A stretch of 64,000 nt of DNA from Microthrixaceae bacterium (GTDB taxonomy: Bacteria > Actinomycetota > Acidimicrobiia > Acidimicrobiales > Microtrichaceae). Positions 1 through 6,729 of the stretch are shown piece after piece. A program made the position numbers and the translations under genes. The notes beneath the pieces were generated by a model. The model saw only the letters and a program-made list of their open reading frames with translations, made no database searches and had not been told where the DNA came from. The number at the start of each line of letters is the position of its first letter. The first letter of the stretch is position 1. Location: assembly GCA_020637215.1 (NCBI GenBank), contig JACJWI010000006.1:124001-188000 (forward strand), read 5' to 3'.

Positions 1-418
1 CGAGCAGGGCCTGGGTGGGGTGCTGGTGCCAGCCGTCGCCGGCGTTGATCACCGTGGCGTCGGTCCACGCGGCGATCTGCGCCGGTACGCCCGACGATCG
101 GTGGCGGACGACCACGGCGTCGATGCCCATCGCCTCGATCGTCTCGATGGTGTCGCGGACCGACTCGCCCTTGTTCACCGACGACGACGACACCGCGAAG
201 CTCATCGTGTCGGCCGACAGGCGCTTGGCCGCGGTGTCGAAGCTCAACCGGGTGCGGGTCGAGTCCTCGTAGAACAGCGACACGACGGTTCGACCCCGCA
301 GGGCGGGGACCTTGGGGATGGCCCGGGAGCTGACCTCGACCATCGAGTCGGTGACGTCGAGAACCTCTTCGACGTCGGCCCGGGTCAGGTCGGTGATGGA
401 GAGCAGGTGACCGTCCAT
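1..418 (-). CDS. pyrB: Aspartate carbamoyltransferase, N-terminal part (cut by window start)
   Basis: Catalyses carbamoyl phosphate + aspartate to carbamoyl aspartate, the committed step of pyrimidine synthesis. About 139 N-terminal residues are present and the rest lies outside the window. The carbamoyl-phosphate loop FYEDSTRTRLSFDTAAKRL is at about residues 49-67, SSVNKGESVRDT at about 79-90, and the signature NAGDGWHQHPTQALL follows. The ATG at 418 is preceded by an AGGAGG ribosome site within the 8-base gap after the pyrR stop, so pyrR and pyrB are cotranscribed and share the attenuator leader upstream of pyrR. Confidence 0.97.
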   Translation of the reverse strand, partial: MDGHLLSITDLTRADVEEVLDVTDSMVEVSSRAIPKVPALRGRTVVSLFYEDSTRTRLSFDTAAKRLSADTMSFAVSSSSVNKGESVRDTIETIEAMGIDAVVVRHRSSGVPAQIAAWTDATVINAGDGWHQHPTQALL

Positions 419-426
419 GTCCCTCC

Positions 427-948
427 TCACCCCGGCTTGTGGATCTCGCCGAGCTCGACGCCGGCCATGGTGACGTCGACCAGCTCGTCGCGTCGGGTGG
501 GCAGGTTCTTGCCGACGTAGTCGGGGCGGATCGGCAGCTCCCGGTGGCCGCGGTCGATCATCACCGCGAGCTGCACCGCCCGCGGCCGCCCGTAGGTCCC
601 CATCGCCTCGAGAGCGGCGCGGATCGTCCGGCCGGTGAACAGGACGTCGTCGACGAGGATGACGGTGCGACCGTCGAGGTCGACGGGAATCTCGGTGATC
701 TCCTCGGGCAGCACCGGGCGGATGCCGATGTCGTCGCGGTGCAGCGCCACGTCGAGGGTGCCGACCGGGACCTCGGGGTCATCGGGCCCCAGGCCCTCGA
801 TGTCGCCGAGGGCGGCGGCCAAGGCCTGGGCCAGGTCCACGCCCCCGGTCTGCAGTCCGATCACCACCAGCTCGTCGAGGCCGTGGTTGCGTTCGAGGAT
901 CTCGTGGGACATCCGACGCAGCGCCCGCTGGATGTCCTCGGCGTTCAT
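427..948 (-). CDS. pyrR: Bifunctional pyr regulator / uracil phosphoribosyltransferase PyrR
   Basis: RNA-binding regulator of pyrimidine genes with a phosphoribosyltransferase fold; 173 residues, normal for the family. The PRPP loop VILVDDVLFTGRTIRAAL is at about residues 95-112, and RGHRELPIRPDYVGKNLPT is the family C-terminal signature. The frame stays open up to 1014, but that extension would be encoded by the terminator hairpin and leader. I therefore place the start at ATG 948 (preceded by an in-frame GTG), just after the hairpin. No strong ribosome site is visible. First gene of a pyrR-pyrB operon; the protein probably acts on its own leader. Confidence 0.95.
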   Translation of the reverse strand: MNAEDIQRALRRMSHEILERNHGLDELVVIGLQTGGVDLAQALAAALGDIEGLGPDDPEVPVGTLDVALHRDDIGIRPVLPEEITEIPVDLDGRTVILVDDVLFTGRTIRAALEAMGTYGRPRAVQLAVMIDRGHRELPIRPDYVGKNLPTRRDELVDVTMAGVELGEIHKPG

Positions 949-971
949 CACCCGTGACCGGGCAACGAAAA

Positions 972-987
972 CGCCCCCGTAGGGGCG
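972..987 (-). terminator. Attenuator terminator hairpin in the pyr leader
   Basis: On the minus strand a perfect 6-bp stem CGCCCC/GGGGCG with TACG tetraloop is followed directly by TTTTCGTT. This is an intrinsic terminator located between the PyrR-binding hairpin and the pyrR start, the usual place for a transcription attenuator. Confidence 0.8.
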
Positions 988-1038
988 CGTCAGGCGTCGC
1001 TCGCGTTCTGCCACCGGCAGGTCCTTCCTGTCCGTAGG

Positions 1039-1052
1039 GGCCTCACGGGACC
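1039..1052 (-). promoter_or_regulatory. PyrR RNA-binding site
   Basis: The RNA reads GGUCCCGUGAGGCC, matching the PyrR loop consensus ARUCCNGNGAGGYU at all but the first and last bases. Flanking GGGG and CCCC let it form the bulged hairpin typical of PyrR sites. Its 3' CCCC could alternatively pair with the GGGG of the terminator as an antiterminator (inference). Confidence 0.8.
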
Positions 1053-1072
1053 CCCTTCACGGTCAGGCCCGC

Positions 1073-1078
1073 ACCTTA
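1073..1078 (-). promoter_or_regulatory. -10 element of the pyr operon
   Basis: TAAGGT fits the actinobacterial TANNNT -10. The start of transcription would be near 1066, giving a leader of about 118 bases that contains the PyrR site and terminator. The -35 region falls inside the 10-bp tandem repeat. Confidence 0.5.
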
Positions 1079-1090
1079 GCAGCTGCCCGG

Positions 1091-1146
1091 CAGGCCGTAT
1101 CAGGCCGTATCAGGCCGTATCAGGCCGTATCAGGCCGGATCAGGCG
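1091..1146. repeat. 10-bp tandem repeat upstream of the pyr promoter
   Basis: Four exact copies of CAGGCCGTAT (1091-1130), one variant CAGGCCGGAT and a partial copy CAGGCG. The period equals about one DNA helical turn. The array covers the -35 position of the pyr promoter and lies just after the nusB stop. Confidence 0.95.
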
Positions 1147-1155
1147 AGCCGGAGC

Positions 1156-1704
1156 TCAGGCGGGTCGGAGCTCGTCGGCCGCGGCCGCGAGCAGTCCGTT
1201 GACGAACCTCGAGGAGTCGTCGGTGCCGTAGCGGGTGGCCAGCTCGACCGCCTCGGCCAGCACGACCCCCCGGGGGACGTCGGGACGATGGCCGAGCTCG
1301 TAGCAGGCGACGCGGAGCACCTCCAGGTCCAGCGCCGGCATGCGCTCGATGGTCCAGCCCCGCGCCAGTCGGCCGATGATCCCGTCGATCTCGTCGCGGT
1401 GGTCCTCGACCCCCTGCACCAGGTCGACCGCGTAGTCGTCGGGGGCGGCGACCTGATCGGCCACCGTCTCCGGACCGCTGCGGGTCTTCATCCGGCTCTC
1501 GTAGAGCAGGTGCACCGCCCGCTCACGCGCCTCGCGCCGACCGCCGGCGACCTGGGGGACCGCCGGGGGGAGCACGACCTCGGAGCCGACGACCCGGGCG
1601 TCGGGACCGACGCGGTCGGCGATCTCGTCCGGCAACGGCTCGGGCGCCGGCTCCGGAGTTCCGCTCGGAGTCCCGCTCGGAGTCGGAGTCGGATCCGGTC
1701 CCAT
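1156..1704 (-). CDS. nusB: Transcription antitermination factor NusB
   Basis: Binds boxA RNA with NusE/S10 and acts in rRNA antitermination. The NusB fold begins near residue 57 (REARERAVHLLYE) and ends with SSRFVNGLLAAAADEL. The first 55 or so residues are a family-atypical tail rich in Pro, Thr, Ser and Gly with a repeated SGTP pattern. The ATG shares one base with the efp stop (TGATG), so translation is coupled to efp. Final gene of the pepQ/efp/nusB block. Confidence 0.95.
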   Translation of the reverse strand: MGPDPTPTPSGTPSGTPEPAPEPLPDEIADRVGPDARVVGSEVVLPPAVPQVAGGRREARERAVHLLYESRMKTRSGPETVADQVAAPDDYAVDLVQGVEDHRDEIDGIIGRLARGWTIERMPALDLEVLRVACYELGHRPDVPRGVVLAEAVELATRYGTDDSSRFVNGLLAAAADELRPA

Positions 1705-2267
1705 CAGGCGCGGGAGATGAACTCGCCGGTGCGGGTGTCGACCTTGATACGCTCGGCCGGCTCGATGAACAACGGGACCTGCACGACCAGCCCCGTCTCG
1801 AGGGTGGCAGGCTTCTTGGCGCCCGAGACCCGGTCGCCCTGCACTCCGGGTTCGGTCTCGGCGACGGTGAGCTCCACCGACGCGGGGACCTCGACACCGA
1901 CGATCTCGTCGCCGTACATCTGCAGCAGCGCGGTCGAGGAGTCGACGAGGAAGTTCGACACGTCGCCGAGGGTGGCCGACGGGACGTTCATCTGGTCGTA
2001 GGTCGAGTTGTCCATGAAGACGTAGTCGTCGCCGTCGCGGTACAGCAGCTGCATCTCGCGCTTGTCGATGATCGCCCGCTCCATGCGCTCGCCGGCACGG
2101 AAGGTGCGCTCGACGACCGAGCCGTTGCGGACGTTCTTGAGCGTGGTGCGCACGAACGCGCCGCCCTTGCCCGGCTTGACGTGCTGGAACTCGACCAGGG
2201 AGAAGAGCCCGTCGTCGAGGTCGACGGTCATCCCGTTCTTGAAGTCGGAGGTGGAGATCTGGGGCAT
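1704..2267 (-). CDS. efp: Elongation factor P
   Basis: Binds between P and E sites of the ribosome and rescues polyproline stalling. 187 residues from ATG 2267, the usual length; the frame is open to 2297 but the family N-terminus MPQISTSDF fixes the start. The loop KPGKGGAF places the modifiable lysine at residue 34. The C-terminal OB domain ends with the conserved region around IEPAERIKVDTRTGEFISRA. Its stop overlaps nusB. Confidence 0.97.
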   Translation of the reverse strand: MPQISTSDFKNGMTVDLDDGLFSLVEFQHVKPGKGGAFVRTTLKNVRNGSVVERTFRAGERMERAIIDKREMQLLYRDGDDYVFMDNSTYDQMNVPSATLGDVSNFLVDSSTALLQMYGDEIVGVEVPASVELTVAETEPGVQGDRVSGAKKPATLETGLVVQVPLFIEPAERIKVDTRTGEFISRA

Positions 2268-2316
2268 GGCTATCGGCCTGTCTGTTCGGCCCGACACGGC
2301 TCGGGGGCGGCCGCGT

Positions 2317-3459
2317 TCAGGCGAGGATCGGATCCTTGGGGGCCAGGGTGAGGCGGTCGCAACCGTCGTCGGTGACGAGGACGGTGTCCTCGATGCGGAC
2401 GCCGCCCAACCCGGTGAGGTACACCCCGGGCTCGACGGTCACCACCTGGCCGGCGTCCAAGGTAGCAGTGGAGCGGGCTCCGACCCGGGGCTCCTCGTGG
2501 ATGTCGAGTCCGACGCCGTGTCCGGTCGAGTGCAGGAACGCCTCTCCCCACCCTGCGTCCTCGATCACCGAGCGGCAGGCCCGGTCGACCTCGGCGGCCT
2601 CGACGCCGGCCCGAACGGCGTGCACGCCGGCGTCCTGGGCGGCGAGGACGACGTCGAGCATCCGGGTCCGCTCGTCACCCACGTCGCCGACGGCGACGGT
2701 CCGGGTCATGTCGGAGTGATAGCCGTCGACCAGGGCGCCGAAGTCGATCACCACGAGGTCTCCGGGTGCGATGCGACGATCCGACGGCGTGTGGTGTGGC
2801 TTGGCTCCGTTCGGGCCCGAGGCCACGATCGTCTCGAAGCTCACGTCCGCTGCCCCCTCGGAGCGCATGGCGGTGTCGAGCTCGGCGGCGAACTCGGCCT
2901 CGGTCGGCCCGTCGAGGAGGCGCCCTCGGATCTGGGCCAGGGCTCGGTCCGCTATGGCGCACGCTGAGCGGATGCGGGCGACCTCTCCGTCGTCCTTGAC
3001 CAGCCGGAGCGCTTCGACGACGCCCGTGGTGGCCACCAGGTCACCGTCGGGGAGGAGTTGGTCGGCCCAGCGCTGCTGCGCCGACCAGCTGACGTGGTCG
3101 GCCTCCAGACCCAGACGGCCGACGCCGGCGTCGAGAGCCGCCTCGGCGATCGCCTCGTCCGCCGCACCGGTGACGATGCGGATGTCGGCGACGACACCGG
3201 CTGCAGCCATCTCGTCGGCGCTGCGGTCGCGGTAGCGGCCGTCGGTGACGAAGACGGCGTCGGTCGCGGTCACCAGGACCATCGCGGCCGATCCGGTGAA
3301 GCCGGTCAGGTAGCGGATGTTGGTCAGCTCGGTGACGACCAGTGCGTCGCAACCGGCGCTGTCGAGTCGGTCCCGGAGCCGTCCGAGGCGTGCGGAGACC
3401 TCCATGGCCGGCAGGTCGGTGGGCGGCGGCGCCAGATTCGGTGACTCGGTGACCGTCAT
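2317..3459 (-). CDS. pepQ: Xaa-Pro peptidase of the M24 family
   Basis: Dinuclear-metal peptidase acting on Xaa-Pro peptides in the cytosol. Creatinase-like N-domain (about residues 20-145), then the M24 pita-bread domain with metal ligands in VVIDFGALVDGYHSDMTRT (two Asp), HSTGHGVGLDIHEE (His), TVEPGVYL (Glu) and GVRIEDTVLV (Glu). 380 residues from ATG 3459. A longer frame to 3540 would run through the palindrome at 3496-3555 and is rejected. The start is exactly 7 bases after a TAGGGT -10, so the mRNA is probably leaderless. Aminopeptidase versus dipeptidase specificity cannot be settled from sequence. Confidence 0.9.
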   Translation of the reverse strand: MTVTESPNLAPPPTDLPAMEVSARLGRLRDRLDSAGCDALVVTELTNIRYLTGFTGSAAMVLVTATDAVFVTDGRYRDRSADEMAAAGVVADIRIVTGAADEAIAEAALDAGVGRLGLEADHVSWSAQQRWADQLLPDGDLVATTGVVEALRLVKDDGEVARIRSACAIADRALAQIRGRLLDGPTEAEFAAELDTAMRSEGAADVSFETIVASGPNGAKPHHTPSDRRIAPGDLVVIDFGALVDGYHSDMTRTVAVGDVGDERTRMLDVVLAAQDAGVHAVRAGVEAAEVDRACRSVIEDAGWGEAFLHSTGHGVGLDIHEEPRVGARSTATLDAGQVVTVEPGVYLTGLGGVRIEDTVLVTDDGCDRLTLAPKDPILA

Positions 3460-3466
3460 GGACTCC

Positions 3467-3472
3467 ACCCTA
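3467..3472 (-). promoter_or_regulatory. -10 element of pepQ (leaderless)
   Basis: TAGGGT ends 7 bases before the pepQ ATG, so transcription should start at or next to the start codon. Supports pepQ-efp-nusB as a unit separate from the aro genes. Confidence 0.5.
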
Positions 3473-3495
3473 CGGCCCGCGCCATCACACCCCGC

Positions 3496-3555
3496 GACCC
3501 GTTCTGTTCGTTGGATCACAACTCCACGGATGTGATCCAACGAACAGAACGGGTC
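3496..3555. repeat. Long perfect palindrome, CCGTTCTGT family (copy A)
   Basis: 25-bp perfect arms (3496-3520 and 3531-3555) around the 10-base loop ACTCCACGGA. The arm begins GACCCGTTCTGTTCGTTG. It follows the aroQ stop and precedes the pepQ promoter. It could end aro transcription, but has no T tract and is far longer than needed. The same outer end recurs at 44532-44585 and 62415-62470. Confidence 0.95.
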
Positions 3556-3567
3556 AGGGGGTCCGGG

Positions 3568-4029
3568 TCAGGGGAGATCGAGGCCCAGGAGTCCGAGGGC
3601 GGCGTCGACCGCCAGGCGGTACCCCAGCCCGCCCGCACCCTGGATGACCACGTCGGCCACCGGCGAGACCACCGACGTGTGCCGCCACGGCTCGCGGGCG
3701 GAGGGGTTGGACAGGTGCAGCTCCACCACCGGGCCGTCGAACGCGGCCAGGGCGTCGTGCAGCCCCCAGCCGTAGTGCGTGACCGCTCCGGCGTTGACGA
3801 CGATCGCGTCGTGGACCCCGCGTGCCCGGTGCACCGCCTCGACGAGGCCGACCTCGGCGTTGGACTGCGCGTGCTCGACCTCGACGCCGGCGCGCTGGGC
3901 GCGCTCGGCCGCCGTGGCGACGTGCGCGTCGAGGGTGGCCGTCCCGTAGACCGCGGGTTGGCGCTCCCCGAGCAGGTTCAGGTTCGGCCCCGACAACAGC
4001 AGGATCGATCGGTGGGTCGGGTCGGTCAC
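3568..4029 (-). CDS. aroQ: 3-dehydroquinate dehydratase, type II
   Basis: Removes water from 3-dehydroquinate, third step of the shikimate pathway. 153 residues, usual for the dodecameric type II enzyme. GPNLNLLGERQPAVYG near the N-terminus carries the Arg and catalytic Tyr; ELHLSNPSAREPWRHTS carries the catalytic His. The GTG start overlaps the aroB stop (GTGA). Last gene of aroK-aroB-aroQ; the palindrome at 3496-3555 follows it. Confidence 0.97.
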   Translation of the reverse strand: MTDPTHRSILLLSGPNLNLLGERQPAVYGTATLDAHVATAAERAQRAGVEVEHAQSNAEVGLVEAVHRARGVHDAIVVNAGAVTHYGWGLHDALAAFDGPVVELHLSNPSAREPWRHTSVVSPVADVVIQGAGGLGYRLAVDAALGLLGLDLP

Positions 4030-5075
4030 GTCTCAGCTCTCCCCTCGGGACCGCTCTCCCCCCGGAAGCGGGCCAGCGTCGCCCGCACCGCCGAGGCATC
4101 GACGCCGGGGACGACCTCCACTCCCGTCGGCCCGTCGAGCACGAAGGTGAGTCCCTCCCCCAGCACCTTCTTGTCGCGCCCCATGACCGCGACCAGCTCG
4201 TCGGTGTCGAGGCCGGCGGGCACCTCGACCGGCAGGTCGTAGCCCGAGACGACTCGTCGGTGCTCGGCGACCGCGGCGTCGTCGATGCGACCCAGGTCGC
4301 GGGCCAGCTCGGCCGCGAACACCAGCCCGATGGCGACGGCCTCGCCGTGGCGGAGGTCGTGGTGACCGACGGTCTCGAGCGAGTGGGCGAGCGTGTGGCC
4401 GTAGTTCAACAGCGCCCGTCGGCCTCCTTCCCGCTCGTCGGAGGCGACCACGTCGGCCTTGATCGCCACGCACGCCGCGACCCGCTCGGGCAGGTCGAGC
4501 TCGTCCAGGCGCCCGCCGCCGAGCCAGTGGTACTTGGCGAGCTCGCCGAGACCGCAGCGCCACTCCCGGGGCGGCAACGAGGCCAGCGTCGCGGTGTCGC
4601 AGATCACACCCCTCGGCTGCCAGTAGGCGCCGACGAGGTTCTTGCCCTCGGGGAGGTTGACCCCCGTCTTGCCGCCGATGGCGGCGTCGATCTGTCCGAG
4701 CAGGGTGGTCGCGCAGTGCACCACGGGGATGCCGCGGTGGTACACCGCGGCGGCGAACCCGGCCACGTCGGTCACGAGCCCGCCGCCCACCCCGACCACG
4801 CAGTCCGAGCGCGTCAGCCCCCAACGGGCGAACTCCGAGCACAGGTCGGCGACGGTGGCCGTGGTCTTCGCCGGCTCGCCGTCGCCGATGGTGAAAACCC
4901 GGTGCTCGACCCCGGGTTCGACGTCGATGCCGATGCCCGACTGGGTGACCACCGCGACCCGTCGTGCGTGGTCGGGAACCAGATCGGGCAGCGACTCCAG
5001 CGCCCCGTCACCGACCAGCACCGGGTAGTCGCGGCCGCCGCCGAGTGGCACCGTCACCTCGATCAGCTCGCTCAT
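4026..5075 (-). CDS. aroB: 3-dehydroquinate synthase
   Basis: NAD- and metal-dependent cyclisation of DAHP to 3-dehydroquinate. 349 residues. VGVGGGLVTDVAGFAAAVYHRG is the nucleotide-binding part, LLGQIDAAIGGKTGVN the conserved core, GELAKYH supplies the metal-binding Glu, and NYGHTLAHSLE and the following HDLRHGEAVAIG supply metal-binding His. ATG 5075 overlaps the aroK stop (ATGA) and the stop overlaps aroQ, so the three aro genes are translationally coupled. Confidence 0.97.
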   Translation of the reverse strand: MSELIEVTVPLGGGRDYPVLVGDGALESLPDLVPDHARRVAVVTQSGIGIDVEPGVEHRVFTIGDGEPAKTTATVADLCSEFARWGLTRSDCVVGVGGGLVTDVAGFAAAVYHRGIPVVHCATTLLGQIDAAIGGKTGVNLPEGKNLVGAYWQPRGVICDTATLASLPPREWRCGLGELAKYHWLGGGRLDELDLPERVAACVAIKADVVASDEREGGRRALLNYGHTLAHSLETVGHHDLRHGEAVAIGLVFAAELARDLGRIDDAAVAEHRRVVSGYDLPVEVPAGLDTDELVAVMGRDKKVLGEGLTFVLDGPTGVEVVPGVDASAVRATLARFRGESGPEGRAET

Positions 5076-5656
5076 CGGGCACCCCGCGTCCGGTCGGTCG
5101 TCGGCGAGGGCTCGCCGGTGGTGGCATGGTCGACCACGTCGCCGACCACATCCGCGATCTCCTCGGGCGACCGGCGTGCGACGTCGACGACGAGGTCGGC
5201 GACCTCGCGGTAGAGAGGCTCCCGCTCCGTGGCCATGGCCCGCAAGGCGGTTGCGGGGTCGTCGGCCAGCAGGGGGCGCCGCTCGGCGACGTCCGACAGG
5301 CGCCGGACCAGCAGGTCGATCGGGGCGGACAGCCACACCACGAAGGCGTCGGCCAGCCGGCGACGGCTCTCCGGGTCGAGGACCGCTCCCCCGCCGGTGG
5401 CGACAACCGCGGGCGGGCCGACGAGGACCTCGGCCAGGAGCTCGGCCTCGGCCCGCCGGAACTCCGGCTCGCCGTCCTCGATGAACACCCGGGCGACCGG
5501 ACGGCCGAAGCGCTGCTCGAGCAGCCGGTCGAGGTCGACCGCGACAACGCCCCGACGTTCGGCGAGCAGGGGGGCGACGGTCGACTTGCCGGTCCCGGAG
5601 AGACCGACCAGCACCAGATGGGCGAGGGGCCCGGTCGGGTCGGTCGTGGGCGGCAA
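5072..5656 (-). CDS. aroK: Shikimate kinase (start uncertain)
   Basis: ATP-dependent phosphorylation of shikimate. Walker A GLSGTGKST, shikimate-binding VDLDRLL and EPEFRRAE, ATGGGAV and the lid RRPLL are all present. No ATG lies at a sensible distance. Candidates are TTG 5656 (used here), GTG 5614 (would cut into the first strand) and CTG 5680, which overlaps the stop of the preceding gene as CTGA. None has a clear ribosome site. Stop overlaps aroB. Confidence 0.9.
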   Translation of the reverse strand: MPPTTDPTGPLAHLVLVGLSGTGKSTVAPLLAERRGVVAVDLDRLLEQRFGRPVARVFIEDGEPEFRRAEAELLAEVLVGPPAVVATGGGAVLDPESRRRLADAFVVWLSAPIDLLVRRLSDVAERRPLLADDPATALRAMATEREPLYREVADLVVDVARRSPEEIADVVGDVVDHATTGEPSPTTDRTRGAR

Positions 5657-5676
5657 CGGCGTGGGGTCGGTCGTGC

Positions 5677-6612
5677 TCAGACGACCACGACCGGCATGTC
5701 GCCGACCAGCTGGGCGATGGCACCCCGCAACGGGATGGTGGGGCAGTCTCGGGCCTCGAGGAGAACCGTCACGCCCTGGTCGCACTCCATGACCAACGCC
5801 GTGGCGTCGCGGTGCACCTTGGTGTTCATGCGGAAGCGGGCCTCGTCGGCGTTCTGGGCCTCGATCGTGCGGATGACCTCCCACGGCACCCGGAAGGTCA
5901 ACCCGTTGGGCCCGGCGACCTCGACGGCGTCACGGGTGAGCGTGGCGGTGCACTTCTTGCGCTTCTTGCTCTGGCCCGGGTAGCCGCCCAGGTACGTGAC
6001 GTCCTCCAGCACCAGAGCGGCCGCGGCCGCAGCCGTGCTCTCGGTGGGGATCGACGGGTCGACGGGAGGTGCTCCGGGAACCGCGGGCCCGGGCGCCGCC
6101 CCGGCCGGGACGCCCGGAGCGATCGACGGGGTCGGGGCGTCTGCAGACGCTGCGGGAGTGGGAGTGGGAGCGGGAGCGGTCGGTGCCGGCCTCGGAGCAA
6201 CCGGGGTTGGAGCAACCGGGGTTGGCGCGATCGGGGCTGGCCGAACCGGTGCGGTGACCGCGGCGGTGGGGGGCTCGGTCGCCGCCACCGTCGCCTGCAG
6301 CACGCTGACGACGTGGTCGCAGAAGTTCAACGGCCAGCCGGCACGCACCACCTGACCGCCGGAGATCGCCATCTCGACGGCCTGCAGCCCGTTCTCCGGA
6401 TCGCCCAGCGCGTCGAGGTTGGTCGCCTCTCGCAGCTCGATCCAGGCCGGGAGCGAGCCCTCGACCAGGTTGCCGATGCCCAAGCTGGTGCCCGACAGGA
6501 AGAACAGCGCGGGCTCCGGGGTCGGTCCCCCGCGGTCGATCCACCCGCGTCCGACCGCGTCCGGCTTCACACCCGACGGGTCCGCCCCGTCGCCCTGAGT
6601 TGATCCGCTCAC
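5677..6612 (-). CDS. Unassigned protein with Pro/Ala linker and PH-like C-terminal domain
   Basis: About 311 residues. An N-terminal region (about 1-105) with SLPAWIELREATNLDALGD is followed by a long Pro/Ala/Thr/Val linker (about 110-195) with repeated APTPVAP units. The C-terminal module (about 205-311) has a basic KKRKK stretch and alternating strands ending in GAIAQLVGDMPVVVV, suggestive of a PH- or GRAM-like fold. No signal peptide or membrane helix. GTG 6612 is chosen because GGAGG lies 9 bases upstream; the frame extends to 6630. It sits directly before aroK, but a shikimate role is not implied. I do not recognise the family. Confidence 0.75.
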   Translation of the reverse strand: MSGSTQGDGADPSGVKPDAVGRGWIDRGGPTPEPALFFLSGTSLGIGNLVEGSLPAWIELREATNLDALGDPENGLQAVEMAISGGQVVRAGWPLNFCDHVVSVLQATVAATEPPTAAVTAPVRPAPIAPTPVAPTPVAPRPAPTAPAPTPTPAASADAPTPSIAPGVPAGAAPGPAVPGAPPVDPSIPTESTAAAAAALVLEDVTYLGGYPGQSKKRKKCTATLTRDAVEVAGPNGLTFRVPWEVIRTIEAQNADEARFRMNTKVHRDATALVMECDQGVTVLLEARDCPTIPLRGAIAQLVGDMPVVVV

Positions 6613-6729
6613 GCCTGAGGACCTCCACACGTTCGGCGGCTCCTACCGTACCGGTCAACCGAGCCCGCGCCACGCGACCCCCCGTGTCGGTTCGAGCGGT
6701 CCGCGTGGGGTGATCGGCGATCCGGTCGG

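Noticed and set aside
427..1014. 195-residue PyrR starting at 1014
   Set aside because: The extra N-terminus would be encoded by the attenuator terminator hairpin; ATG 948 fits the family length.
1091..1146. CRISPR array (also considered for 49095-49166 and 55596-55715)
   Set aside because: Units are contiguous with no spacers and no cas genes are nearby.
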